Shown here: positions 7,724-16,469 of the stretch, one piece after another
Position numbering within the stretch: position 1 is the first letter of the stretch
Layout of the letters: each line of letters starts with the position of its first letter
From: Bryobacterales bacterium
GTDB taxonomy: Bacteria > Acidobacteriota > Terriglobia > Bryobacterales > Bryobacteraceae
Direction of reading: 5' to 3'
Length of the DNA stretch: 64,000 nucleotides
NCBI GenBank assembly: GCA_003164035.1
Contig: PLRS01000140.1
Coordinates: 47,890-111,889, forward strand
Position numbers and translations under genes: made by a program
Notes under the pieces: model-generated
Seen by the model: the letters and a program-made list of their open reading frames with translations, nothing else
Database searches by the model: none
Told to the model about the DNA's origin: nothing

Positions 7724-7947
7724 CAGGCCGGAACGGTCGCTTCCGCGACGAACGCCTCCAGCAGCGGGGAATCGTCGGGCAGTACCTCGACGCCGAACGT
7801 CTCGAGGTGAAACCGTATGGCGGACTTGACATCGGCGAGGGCTTCCTCGTAGGTGCTGCCTTCGCCCACCACCACCCCCTTCAGGCCAAGAGGATAAGCC
7901 ACATAACCGTCGGCGTGCTTCTCGATGATGATTTTGACTTGCCGCAT
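7723..7947 (-). CDS. hicB: HicB-family antitoxin (short form)
   Basis: This encodes 74 residues from ATG 7947 (start MRQVKIIIEK). It has the HicB partial RNase-H-like fold: KIIIEKHADGYVAYP, GVVVGEGSTYEEALADV, and a C-terminal amphipathic segment (SAIRFHLETFG). There is no C-terminal ribbon-helix-helix or HTH domain, so DNA binding for autoregulation is not evident. It neutralises HicA by direct binding and precedes it in the operon. Its promoter must lie in or next to the start of the divergent SLATT-like gene (8036), so the two modules share a control region of under 100 bases. Confidence 0.88.
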   Translation of the reverse strand: MRQVKIIIEKHADGYVAYPLGLKGVVVGEGSTYEEALADVKSAIRFHLETFGVEVLPDDSPLLEAFVAEATVPA

Positions 7948-8035
7948 GGCACCCTGTCTGAAGTCTATCATGCGGGCAGCGGCGGCTCCGCACCCTGCCC
8001 CCCTTATTGCTCCACCTGGTGTAAAATGCCTCGTC

Positions 8036-8947
8036 ATGAAGTTCTTCGCCATGAAGTCCAACAATATCGAAGCTTCCGGGCCTGGCAGCCTCACCTGGGA
8101 TCCCGCCAAGGTGGCTGACTCACTGAAGCACGTCTTGACCTATGTCGAGCAAGAGGCGCAGAAGTCTCTCAGTTGGTACTTCAGGAACAAGAGAGGGAAA
8201 TCGTTCTTATCTCAGTGGATCCGCTTCCTTGCCGTGGTGCTTACGTCGGCGGCGGCGATTGTGCCGCTGCTTGGTCCACTGCTGCACTTTCCCGCGTTGA
8301 ACAACCCTCTGTGGGCATCGGTCCTGGTGGGCCTGGCGGCGGCCTTGCTGGCACTCGACAGGGCCTTTGGCTTCTCCAGCGGATGGGCGCGGTATGTCAT
8401 GGCCGCCACCAACATCCGGAAATCGCTGGAGGAGTTCAAAATGGATTGGGAGATGCTGGCCGCGCAGGCGGGGCCGAACCCCAGCCCGGTACAGGTCCAG
8501 GCGCTGCTGCAGCGCGCCAGGGATTTCCGCATCGCCGTGGAAGGGTTGGTTCTGCAGGAAACCAAGGATTGGGTTTCCGAGTTTCAGAACAACATGGCAC
8601 AGCTTGAAAAGGACGTGGCCGCGCAACTGGCCGAGCTCAAGGCGCAAACCGAAAAGGCCGGTCAGGCCCGTGAACTTGCCAACCAGCCGGGCGCCATCCA
8701 ACTGACCGTACCGAACGCCGATAAATCGGATACCGCGGCCATTCAAATCCACCTGCAAGGCGCGACTGGCGTCGTAGCCGATGAGCCGCTGGCGGGCTCC
8801 AAGACCTGGGTGCGGCTGAACCTGACGCCCGGTCATTACGAGCTGACCGTGAGCGCCACGGTGGGCGGCAAGCCTGTCTCGGACAAGACCGCGGTTACCG
8901 TAAGTCCGAGTGTGATTACCCAGGCGCAGGTCGCCCTACCGGCCTGA
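8036..8947 (+). CDS. SLATT-like two-TM predicted pore-forming effector
   Basis: This encodes 303 residues from ATG 8036 (a second ATG at 8051 is possible). Residues about 33-60 are a charged helix (AQKSLSWYFRNKRGKS) leading into TM1 at about 62-82. TM2 is at about 93-113, then a conserved helical stretch (SSGWARYVMAATNIRKSLEEF) and a long coiled coil to about 215. This is the layout of SLATT/DUF4231 domains, predicted membrane-perforating effectors in nucleotide-dependent conflict systems. Residues about 220-303 form an extra all-beta module ending VSPSVITQAQVALPA, somewhat like PEGA domains. It is followed 106 bases later by the metallophosphoesterase-caspase gene and preceded by hicBA on the other strand. 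A membrane-damaging role is inferred. Divergence from named SLATT subfamilies was not measured. Confidence 0.7.
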   Translation: MKFFAMKSNNIEASGPGSLTWDPAKVADSLKHVLTYVEQEAQKSLSWYFRNKRGKSFLSQWIRFLAVVLTSAAAIVPLLGPLLHFPALNNPLWASVLVGLAAALLALDRAFGFSSGWARYVMAATNIRKSLEEFKMDWEMLAAQAGPNPSPVQVQALLQRARDFRIAVEGLVLQETKDWVSEFQNNMAQLEKDVAAQLAELKAQTEKAGQARELANQPGAIQLTVPNADKSDTAAIQIHLQGATGVVADEPLAGSKTWVRLNLTPGHYELTVSATVGGKPVSDKTAVTVSPSVITQAQVALPA

Positions 8948-9053
8948 GAACGCGGCCGCGCGGCGATGGTTCCAATGGGTAATAGGCTCTTACTCGGCAA
9001 CTCATGGCGGGATTTCGGTAATTCTGGTGTATACTGCTGCTGAATAACCCTCC

Positions 9054-11210
9054 ATGACGTTCAGTTGGCTCCATCTGACGGATCTCCACCTGGGCATGGA
9101 CGAGCAGAGTTCCTTACTGCCCGCTCTCAAGGACCGGTTCTTCGAAGATCTCAAGTCTCTCCACGAGCGGTGCGGGGACTGGGACCTGGTCCTCTTCTCC
9201 GGCGACTTGACCCAGTCCGGCAAGGTGGAGGAATTCCAGCAACTGGACATCTTTCTGGGCCAGATGTGGGACCGCTTCCGGGAGTTCGGTTGCGAGCCTT
9301 CGTTTCTCGCCGTTCCCGGAAACCACGACCTGGTGCGGCCCAACGCCAAGAGTCCGGAGGTGAAGCTTCTGAGTAAGTGGGCCGATGAACCCGATGTCCA
9401 GTCCGAGTTCTGGAGCAATCCCGGCTCGCCTTACCGCGCTACCGTCGAAGCGGCTTTCCAGAATTACCGCGCGTGGTGGGACCGCGCGCCCCACAAACCG
9501 GCCATCCGGACCGGCATGCTGCCGGGGGATTTCTCGGCGACCATCGAAAAGGAAGGAGCCAGGCTCGGCATCGTCGGCCTGAACAGCACCTTCCTGCAAT
9601 TGACCGGTGGCGACTATACCGGCCGGCTGGCCGTCGACGCGTTGCAGTTCAAGAAGGCCTGCGAGGACGACGGGCCCCAGTGGGTCAAGAGGCACCGTGC
9701 CAACGTGCTGGTAACGCACCAGCCCCCGGATTGGCTGACGCCGGCCGCGCGGGAGCAACTGCGAGGCGAAATCACCGGCTACGGTTATTTCGTGGTGCAC
9801 CTTTTCGGACACATGCACGAGGCGCGCTATGTGTCGTCCGCCGAGGGAGGCGCCGACGTCTGCCGCGCTTCCCAGGGGACGTCTCTGTTCGGCCTGGAAT
9901 ACGTCAGCGAAGGGAAAAAGGTGGACCGGCGCCACGGATACGCCGCCGGCAGAATCAGAATCGACGGCACCACCGGATCTTACACCCTCTGGCCCAGAAA
10001 GGCCTTTCGTCCCTCGGGTCAGTGGAATTTTGCCCCCGACCACGACGACTTCCGCCTCACCGACGAGCACATCAAAGATGACTCCTTCGAGCCGTTTCCC
10101 GCTCCCGACAAACCGCCCGCGGCGGCTGGCCCCTCGGACACCGCACCCGCGAAGCCGCTGGCGGACACCGGCGACTGCCCTTTCCCTAAAAAGTGGGCGA
10201 TCCTGATCGGCGTCAACGACTATCCCTACGTTCCCAAGCTGCACTACTGCCGCAACGACGTGGTGGAGTTGGGCCGCACCTTGCGCGATACCCTGGAATT
10301 TCCCAGTGAGTGCATTTTCGAATTCCACGAAGAGTCGGAGTTGAAACCGGAGCGTCTTCAGATCTTCCGCAAACTCGGCGAGCTCCGCGACTCGGGCCAG
10401 GTGGGTGAGAACGACCTGCTGCTTTTCTATTTCTCGGGCCACGGTATGAACGCCGGCAACAAGGACTACCTGCTGCCCATCGAGGCCTCCGCCAGGGACG
10501 TGAAGAACCTGGGCATTTCGGTGGAGAGCCTGGTAAGTTCGCTCAAGGACACCGGCTCGAAGAACGTCGCCATGTTCATCGATGCCTGCCGCGAGCTCGA
10601 TACCGGCGCGAAGGGGACGGTCTCGCTCGGCGCCGACAGCGCCGACGTGGTTGCCAAGGAGGGTATCGTCGCGTTCTTCTCGTGCGACCCCAGGGACCGC
10701 TCCTACGAGATCGACGCGCTGAAGCACGGATCGTTCAGCTACGGCCTGCTGGAGGCCATTCAACAGGGATTTGAAGACGTGTCGCAATTGGAAGGCTATC
10801 TGCGGAAAAGGGTTCCACAAATCAATACCAGCTACCAGAAGCCGGCCCAACAGCCGTACGCCGTGTTCCAACCCCCCGAGCGAGGCTCGCTGAGAATCCT
10901 GTATAACAGGAAGAACCGCATAGCGGCCGCGGAACGCTTCAAACCGCTGATCCAAGCGTTGCTGGAGTTGTTCGATGCCGGGACCATCGACGAGGACGAT
11001 TCTAACGGGGCTCTGGAGTTTCTGGTTCAGTTGATGGAGAAGACTCAGCCGGGTCAGGAAGACAAGACCAAACTGTACCTGGTGGAGTCACTCGCCAAGG
11101 GAAAACTCAACGCCAAAGCGTTCCATGCGGCCTGGCAAATCCGGTCTCCGGCCCGGGGCGCGGCGCCGCAGATCCAGAACAGACTCCCCCGGCTGGGCGG
11201 GCAGCTATGA
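9054..11210 (+). CDS. Metallophosphoesterase-caspase (C14) fusion protein
   Basis: This encodes 718 residues. Residues 1-310 are a calcineurin-like phosphoesterase with every metal motif: Asp10 and His12 (TDLHLG), Asp51 (SGDLTQSG), Asn90-His91 (PGNHD), His222 (VTHQPPDW) and His253/His255 (FGHMH). After a Pro-rich linker (350-375), residues 378-615 are a caspase-like peptidase: KKWAILIGVNDY, catalytic His463 in FYFSGHGM, catalytic Cys512 in MFIDACRE, then KHGSFSYGLLEAI. Residues about 622-718 are a helical tail that could be an adaptor domain. It is soluble, with no signal peptide. The stop overlaps the TPR gene start by four bases (ATGA). The fusion couples a nuclease/phosphodiesterase-like module with a protease. 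A role in antiviral or suicidal response is inferred from caspase and SLATT context. Confidence 0.88.
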   Translation: MTFSWLHLTDLHLGMDEQSSLLPALKDRFFEDLKSLHERCGDWDLVLFSGDLTQSGKVEEFQQLDIFLGQMWDRFREFGCEPSFLAVPGNHDLVRPNAKSPEVKLLSKWADEPDVQSEFWSNPGSPYRATVEAAFQNYRAWWDRAPHKPAIRTGMLPGDFSATIEKEGARLGIVGLNSTFLQLTGGDYTGRLAVDALQFKKACEDDGPQWVKRHRANVLVTHQPPDWLTPAAREQLRGEITGYGYFVVHLFGHMHEARYVSSAEGGADVCRASQGTSLFGLEYVSEGKKVDRRHGYAAGRIRIDGTTGSYTLWPRKAFRPSGQWNFAPDHDDFRLTDEHIKDDSFEPFPAPDKPPAAAGPSDTAPAKPLADTGDCPFPKKWAILIGVNDYPYVPKLHYCRNDVVELGRTLRDTLEFPSECIFEFHEESELKPERLQIFRKLGELRDSGQVGENDLLLFYFSGHGMNAGNKDYLLPIEASARDVKNLGISVESLVSSLKDTGSKNVAMFIDACRELDTGAKGTVSLGADSADVVAKEGIVAFFSCDPRDRSYEIDALKHGSFSYGLLEAIQQGFEDVSQLEGYLRKRVPQINTSYQKPAQQPYAVFQPPERGSLRILYNRKNRIAAAERFKPLIQALLELFDAGTIDEDDSNGALEFLVQLMEKTQPGQEDKTKLYLVESLAKGKLNAKAFHAAWQIRSPARGAAPQIQNRLPRLGGQL

Positions 11211-12418
11211 GTATTTCGGCGCTGCGAACGCCGAACCTGGTGGCAACGATCGGGTATCTGGCGCGATGGCTGCCACCCCTGGCGGCCTGGGTGCGGTGGG
11301 AAAGGCAGCGGCGCGCGGCGGTGGCTTTGCAATTCTACCGGGACGGCAACCTGTCCGCGGCGCTAGCCCAATACCGGGAAGCCCTGGGCTGGAGTCCCCG
11401 CGATGCCGATCTGCGCGCCGCCCTGGGCCAGGTTTGTTACGAGCTCAACCAAACCGAACAGGCCGAGAGCCAGTTTCGCCGGGCGCTCGAGTACGATTAC
11501 CGGAACCTGCGGGCGCTGCAAGGCCTGGGGAACGTGCTCCTGGATAACGGTGACCTGGACGGCGCCATGTATCATTACCTCAGGTATCTGGAGATCCGGC
11601 CGAAAGACGCCGGCGTCTGCCTCAACCTGGGCGTCGTCTTCCACAACATGGGCAATTTCGAGAAAGCGACCCTCTACTACACGCAGGCCGAAGAAGCGGC
11701 GCCCGCCGATCCCCTGGCGCTCAAGAACCACGCCCTGGCGCTGTTTGCCCTGGGACGATTTCCGGATGCCGAGGCCCTCCTCGCGCGCGCTCAAACGCTC
11801 GCTCCCGCGGACGGGGAAATCGACCTGTTGCAGGGTCAGGCTCGCGAAGCTCACGACGATTACCAGGGCGCCGCCGCCTGCTACGCCGCGGCCCTCGAAA
11901 AAAACCCCCAAGACGCCCAGGCCCATCTGCGCTCCGCTTTTGTGACCGGCCGCCTCGGCCGCTGGCCCGAGGCGATCCGCCATTCCGAACATGCTGTGGA
12001 ATTGTACCGTCAGGCCGATGACGCCGCCAACGGCGCCTTGGCCTGGTGGGAGTTGGGCTGGGCTTACTACCGGGCCGGCGAATGGCAGCGTTCGATCGAG
12101 GCCAGCAGCGAATCCATCAAACTCGACCCGAAGCACGCGGCCGTGCGGTTCAATCGCGGCCTGGCGCTGCTCCATTTGGGCCGCGGCGCCGAAGCCCGCC
12201 AGGAGTACGTGGACGGGATCGGCCTGGTGACGCAGGTCGCCGAACTGAAAGCCCACGCCATTGAGGACCTTTCCGAGGCGCTCGAGCAGAACCCGAACCT
12301 TCCCGGCGGTGCGGAGATTCTGGATATGCTCAAGCAGCGATACGCGGCCATGTCGCAGGAATTAGCCAAATCCGCGCATCGGCAAGCCAGCCACTCCACC
12401 GATCCTACTCCACCGTGA
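11207..12418 (+). CDS. TPR protein of the SLATT-caspase cassette
   Basis: This encodes 403 residues. The first 30 include a hydrophobic stretch (LVATIGYLARWLPPLAAWV), possibly a membrane-associating helix, followed by at least eight tetratricopeptide repeats from about residue 36 (e.g. AVALQFYRDGNLSAALAQYR, LGNVLLDNGDLDGAMYHYLR, AWWELGWAYYRAGEWQRSIE). No enzyme motif is visible. TPR arrays bind partner proteins, and with a caspase in the same operon (four-base overlap) it is the natural candidate for sensor, scaffold or protease substrate. It ends by overlapping, tail to tail, 14 bases of the small CxxC gene on the other strand. Confidence 0.85.
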   Translation: MSISALRTPNLVATIGYLARWLPPLAAWVRWERQRRAAVALQFYRDGNLSAALAQYREALGWSPRDADLRAALGQVCYELNQTEQAESQFRRALEYDYRNLRALQGLGNVLLDNGDLDGAMYHYLRYLEIRPKDAGVCLNLGVVFHNMGNFEKATLYYTQAEEAAPADPLALKNHALALFALGRFPDAEALLARAQTLAPADGEIDLLQGQAREAHDDYQGAAACYAAALEKNPQDAQAHLRSAFVTGRLGRWPEAIRHSEHAVELYRQADDAANGALAWWELGWAYYRAGEWQRSIEASSESIKLDPKHAAVRFNRGLALLHLGRGAEARQEYVDGIGLVTQVAELKAHAIEDLSEALEQNPNLPGGAEILDMLKQRYAAMSQELAKSAHRQASHSTDPTPP

Positions 12419-12635
12419 CGTGCGTGCCTTTGCGTTCTTCTTTCGACAGAGCCGCGATTCGCTCATCCAGCAGGCTGCGGATGCCCTTCAGGAATTCCAC
12501 CCGCGAGTTGCGGAAGTGGTCGCGGGTGGCTTCCGACCAGCAGCGTTCCAGCAGCGGCAGCGCGGTGGTGCAAAAGAAGCAGCCGGGACCGGCCTGGGCT
12601 TGCCCGGTGGCGGCGCTTTCGGTTTTTTCTTCCAT
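12405..12635 (-). CDS. Small CxxC protein linked to Get3/ArsA ATPase
   Basis: This encodes 76 residues with no recognised family. A CFFC motif (residues 19-22) is followed by a helical region (LERCWSEATRDHFRNSRVEF, GIRSLLDERIAALSKEE) and a short strand-like end (THVTVE). Its start lies one base after the stop of the ATPase gene at 12637, so they share an mRNA. The arrangement suggests a small partner of the ATPase, possibly metal- or membrane-binding, but this is inference. Confidence 0.65.
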   Translation of the reverse strand: MEEKTESAATGQAQAGPGCFFCTTALPLLERCWSEATRDHFRNSRVEFLKGIRSLLDERIAALSKEERKGTHVTVE

Positions 12636-12636
12636 T

Positions 12637-13824
12637 TCAGCTCTCCTTCATTTCCACGGTCAGAACCCGGTTCTCCAAACGGGCGCGGCTGGGCATCAGC
12701 GACGCCATCGAGGTGGGCAGCCCGATGTGCCGCCGCAGCGTCCCGATCTCCACCACCAGCTCATCGCCCTTCTTGAACAATCCTACTTCCCCTTTGGCCG
12801 CGAACGGAAGCCTCAGGCGCACTTCGTAGTGCCCGTCGCGCTTGCCGAAAGAGTAGGGCGCTTCGGTCCGCGACACCGCCGCCGGATCGGTCTTTTCGCC
12901 ATAGAGCGTGGCGGCCAGATCCTCCAGCCGCTCTCTTCCCAGCACCTCGTGGGTGAACAGCGGCACCTGACGCACCGCCACCGGCGCAAAATAGGCTTCG
13001 ATTTCCTCCAGGATCTTGCCTTGCGAAGCGCGCCACTCGGCGAACCAGTCGTCTTTCACCGCTTCCGGCAGCACCCGGTTGACGATCACTCCATCCACCG
13101 TCAGGCCGTGCAGGGAAAAATAAACGAAGGCGCGCTGGGTTTCGCGCAGCACCATGCGCTCGGGATTGGTCACCAGCCGGACGCTGGTGATTTTGGGATC
13201 CTCCAGCAGTTCGCCGATGCCGTCCAGCTTGGCAAACAGCTCCTGAATGTTGGCGAAGTAATTGTCGGGCGGCAGCTCCACCGGGGACATGCGGTTGGCG
13301 ATCGGCCGCACCGCTTTCACAATCCCGCGCTGGAACGGAAAGATGTGCTTCATGTACCACTCGAGCGTGGTCGGCATGCTCACAAAGCGCATCGATTCGG
13401 CCGTGGGGGCGCAGTCCAGCACAATCGCGTCGTAGCGCCGCTCGCGCCGGAACTGGTTGACGTACATCATCGCGCTCAGCTCTTCCATGCCGGGCAGGAT
13501 AGCCAACTCCTCGGCTTCCACGTCGCTGATGCCGGTGGTGCGCAACACCGACACCACGTACGCCGATATTTCCTTCCAGTGGCGCTTAATTTCCTTTTGG
13601 ATGTTGACTTCGTGGATTGCCAGCCGCTCGTCGATCGCGTACGGATCGCCAGTCTTGGCGTGGAACAACCCGGTTTCAAGATCGAACGCATCCGCCAGGC
13701 TGTGGGCCGGATCCACGCTCATCACCAGGGTCCGGTAACCCAGGCGGGAAAGCTGCAACCCCGTCGCCGCGGCCAGGCTGGTTTTCCCCACACCGCCCTT
13801 ACCGCTGAACAGCAGGATGCGCAT
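12637..13824 (-). CDS. Get3/ArsA-family P-loop ATPase
   Basis: This encodes 395 residues. The deviant Walker A GKGGVGKTS at residues 8-16 is that of the SIMIBI ATPases. Further conserved parts are SVDPAHSLADAF, ILPGMEELSAM, LDCAPTAESMRF and the adenine-binding-type segment GVIVNRVLPE. Residues about 320-395 form a beta-rich tail (HYEVRLRLPFAAKGEVGLFK) like the ArsA/HSP20-like C-terminal domain seen in bacterial homologues. Only one ATPase half is present, as in Get3, not the two of ArsA arsenite pumps, and no arsB or arsR is nearby. It is probably a cytosolic chaperone-like ATPase rather than an arsenic pump. It heads a two-gene unit with the CxxC protein. Confidence 0.88.
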   Translation of the reverse strand: MRILLFSGKGGVGKTSLAAATGLQLSRLGYRTLVMSVDPAHSLADAFDLETGLFHAKTGDPYAIDERLAIHEVNIQKEIKRHWKEISAYVVSVLRTTGISDVEAEELAILPGMEELSAMMYVNQFRRERRYDAIVLDCAPTAESMRFVSMPTTLEWYMKHIFPFQRGIVKAVRPIANRMSPVELPPDNYFANIQELFAKLDGIGELLEDPKITSVRLVTNPERMVLRETQRAFVYFSLHGLTVDGVIVNRVLPEAVKDDWFAEWRASQGKILEEIEAYFAPVAVRQVPLFTHEVLGRERLEDLAATLYGEKTDPAAVSRTEAPYSFGKRDGHYEVRLRLPFAAKGEVGLFKKGDELVVEIGTLRRHIGLPTSMASLMPSRARLENRVLTVEMKES

Positions 13825-13869
13825 ACCTTATATTGTAGCGTTGGCGCCGGAATCGGGCCGGTTTGCGCC

Positions 13870-13950
13870 GGGTGCCCGTAACCGAGCCGCGACCGCGAGG
13901 GAGCGGTTGCCGCGCCTAAGCCGCGAAATCCCCAGAGCGGGTAAGCACCC
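13870..13950. repeat. CCGAGCCGCGACCG-type palindromic repeat
   Basis: This 81-base unit starts GGGTGC and ends GCACCC. It carries the core CCGAGCCGCGACCGCGAGGG found also near 17291, 38637 and twice inside 58491-58652. It lies between the divergent ATPase and histidine kinase genes, in a 200-base gap that otherwise shows nothing coding. Confidence 0.75.
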
Positions 13951-14024
13951 GGTTTGCGCCGCGCCAAAGCGGACCTCAAGTTCTCGGCCGCTGCGGCCGA
14001 TATATAAAGCGAGATTATTGCGCC

Positions 14025-16457
14025 ATGTCCGTGTCCCGAAAAAGCGGACTGCTTGCCATCGCGGCCACGGCCCTGGCCATTGCCGCCTTCGCGCATTGGC
14101 ATACGCCCGTTCTCAGAGGACGCACGTTTCGCATCGGGTTTGAAAACAGCCCTCCCAATCAGTTCATCGGACCCGACAATCAGCCGGAAGGCCCCGCCGT
14201 GCAGGTCCTCCGCGAAGCCGCCCAACGCTGCGGTATCCGGCTGGAATGGATACCTATGCCTGCCGGTCCGGAAGTCGCCCTGGCGAGCGGCGCGGTCGAT
14301 CTTTGGCCCATCTTCGCCAGTTTTCCCGAGCGCGCCGGGCGGTTCTTCATCAGCAAGCCATGGTCCTCGCGGCGTTTCTGGCTGGTGGCGACGCGCGCCA
14401 GCGGCTATCGGCGATTCGATGAGCTCGACGGCAAGACGGTCGCCGTGCTCTATCCCGGCACGCAGGAGCGCTCCGCTCACCTGTTCCTGCCCCACGTTCG
14501 CACCTTGCGGGCCAAGTCCGCCACCGATATTTTGGGTGCTGTCTGTTCCGGCGCTTCCCAGGGCGGGTTGATTTGGGATCGCGGCGGACGCTCTTTCGTG
14601 ATCGATCCTCCCCCGTCTTGCCAGGGCCGGGAGTTGCGTTACTTCAATATACCCGGGGCGCTGGTCTATTCCGGAGTCGGCGCCACCCTGCGAAATCCCG
14701 ATGCCAAGTATGCGGCCATGGCCATCCGCGAGGAAATCAGCAACCTGTCGCGCGACGGCGAGATCGCCAGCGTCTACTTTACCTGGATGAACCTGGCGAG
14801 CACCGATACCATGGTCATCGACTTGATGGAAGCGGAGCGCAACCGAACCGTGCTGCTCGGTATCGCCGCCGCCGGGCTGATCGTCATAATCGGTTATGTA
14901 GCCGCGCAAAACCGCTGGCTCAAGACACTGCGGCGCACCGCGGACCGCGCCTGCGCGCAAGCCACCCGCGCGGCCGCGGCCAAATCCGAGTTTCTGGCCA
15001 ACATGAGCCATGAAATCCGCACCCCCATGAACGGTATCCTGGGCACCTGCGAACTGCTGCTCGAGACGCCGCTCAATTCGGAACAGTCCGGCTTGGCGCG
15101 CATCCTGTTCGGATCGGCGCAGTGCCTCCTCGGCATCATCGACGATATTCTCGATCTCTCCAAAGTCGAATCCGGCCGGATGCAGATTGCCGCCGATCTG
15201 TTCGATATCGAGGAGGTGGCTTCGAGCGTCGTCGATCTGTTGGCGGCGCGGGCGAGGGAAAAGGGAATCGAGCTGTGGCTCGACATCGCTCCCGCCGCGC
15301 GCCGGCGCTACTACGGCGATGCCGCGCGTCTGCGGCAGGTGCTCGTCAACCTGGCGGGCAACGCCATCAAATTTACCGACCGCGGCCATGTGCTGATTTC
15401 GATTGCCTGCGGCCCGCCCGAGGCCGGGCGCGCGCTGGCGCGCATCCGCATCGAAGACACCGGAATCGGCATCGGAGAGTCCGCCATGGCGCGCCTGTTC
15501 GAGAAATTCACCCAGGCCGATGCTTCCACCACCCGCAAGTACGGAGGTACGGGACTGGGCCTGGCGATTTGCCGCCAATTGGTGGAGCTGATGGGCGGGC
15601 GAATCGGAGTGGAAAGCCAGCCCGGATGCGGTTCCCGATTTCATTTCGAACTGCCGCTGGCGCTGGCTCCGGAAGACCCGGCTCCCGCCACTCCGCTTGC
15701 CGGCATTTCCCTGGCTGTGGCCTCGAAAGGCGAACCGGCCCGGCGCATCCTCATCGAAACCCTGCGGCAGCGCGGCGCCCTGGTGACACCGCTTTTGGAC
15801 CCGGAGCCCCCGCCCGAAGGCTGCGACGTAGTCTTGGCCGATGGCGCCGATTGGAATACCGCCGGGCATCCCAATACATCGGATCTACCGGTGCTGCTCC
15901 TGTCGAATTCCCGCCTCGCGCCGGAGAAGACGGCCGGAAACGCCACCTGGCTGCTGAAGCCGTTGACGCCGGCCCGCCTCGTCTCGGCCGTACTGGCCGC
16001 CTACCGGCCTTCCCGCGGCCGCGAACCGGAGCAAACCCCTCCCCAGACCGCCACCCCCCCGCCGCCTCGCTTCGCCGGTGCGCGCGTGCTCATCGTCGAA
16101 GACAATCCGGTGAATCAAAAACTGCTCCGCCGCATGGTGGAACGGCGCGGCTGCCAGGTGGAAGTGGCCGCCGACGGCGTCGAAGGCCTTCGCATGGGCC
16201 TGTCCACCGCCTACGACCTGATCCTGATGGACTGCCAGATGCCCGAAATGGATGGCTTCGAGGCCACCCGGAAGCTCCGTGCCGGCCTGGGCGCGCGCAC
16301 GCCCCCAGTAGTTGCCGTCACCGCCCGAGCCATGGAGGAGGACCGCAGGCAATGCGTCGCCGCCGGCATGAACGATTATCTGGCCAAACCGGTTAGCGTT
16401 GGTGCGGTGGACGAAATGCTTCGCAAATGGCTGGCGGGCAATTGCGTGAATGTGTGA
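14025..16457 (+). CDS. Hybrid sensor histidine kinase with periplasmic binding-protein sensor
   Basis: This encodes 810 residues. Residues about 8-25 are a signal anchor, 33-260 a periplasmic amino-acid-binding-protein-like (SBP_bac_3) sensor, and about 275-295 a TM helix. The HisKA phosphoacceptor is His329 ([15 protein letters not shown]). It is followed by an HATPase domain with N box (NLAGNAIKF), G1 (DTGIGI) and G2 ([10 protein letters not shown]). Residues about 560-670 look like a degenerate receiver ([11 protein letters not shown]). The last 124 residues are a receiver with [12 protein letters not shown] and phospho-Asp736 ([11 protein letters not shown]). Periplasmic ligand binding would control a phosphorelay. 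No output regulator lies next to it, so the target is elsewhere. Confidence 0.93.
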   Translation: MSVSRKSGLLAIAATALAIAAFAHWHTPVLRGRTFRIGFENSPPNQFIGPDNQPEGPAVQVLREAAQRCGIRLEWIPMPAGPEVALASGAVDLWPIFASFPERAGRFFISKPWSSRRFWLVATRASGYRRFDELDGKTVAVLYPGTQERSAHLFLPHVRTLRAKSATDILGAVCSGASQGGLIWDRGGRSFVIDPPPSCQGRELRYFNIPGALVYSGVGATLRNPDAKYAAMAIREEISNLSRDGEIASVYFTWMNLASTDTMVIDLMEAERNRTVLLGIAAAGLIVIIGYVAAQNRWLKTLRRTADRACAQATRAAAAKSEFLANMSHEIRTPMNGILGTCELLLETPLNSEQSGLARILFGSAQCLLGIIDDILDLSKVESGRMQIAADLFDIEEVASSVVDLLAARAREKGIELWLDIAPAARRRYYGDAARLRQVLVNLAGNAIKFTDRGHVLISIACGPPEAGRALARIRIEDTGIGIGESAMARLFEKFTQADASTTRKYGGTGLGLAICRQLVELMGGRIGVESQPGCGSRFHFELPLALAPEDPAPATPLAGISLAVASKGEPARRILIETLRQRGALVTPLLDPEPPPEGCDVVLADGADWNTAGHPNTSDLPVLLLSNSRLAPEKTAGNATWLLKPLTPARLVSAVLAAYRPSRGREPEQTPPQTATPPPPRFAGARVLIVEDNPVNQKLLRRMVERRGCQVEVAADGVEGLRMGLSTAYDLILMDCQMPEMDGFEATRKLRAGLGARTPPVVAVTARAMEEDRRQCVAAGMNDYLAKPVSVGAVDEMLRKWLAGNCVNV

Positions 16458-16469
16458 TAGATGCTCTCA

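Noticed and set aside
9114-10955. Long minus-strand open frame (613 codons) opposite the phosphoesterase-caspase gene
   Set aside because: The plus strand has all catalytic motifs of two enzyme families; the opposite frame is Gly/Val/Arg-rich with no motif and is a GC-rich shadow.
12637-13824. Arsenic resistance operon
   Set aside because: Only one ATPase half, no arsB/arsC/arsR nearby; better described as Get3-like.
12415-13881. 488-codon plus-strand frame opposite the Get3/ArsA ATPase
   Set aside because: The minus strand carries the P-loop and family motifs; the plus frame has none.
13825-14024. Possible small gene in front of the histidine kinase
   Set aside because: The sequence is a palindromic repeat, and its frames give no protein-like translation.
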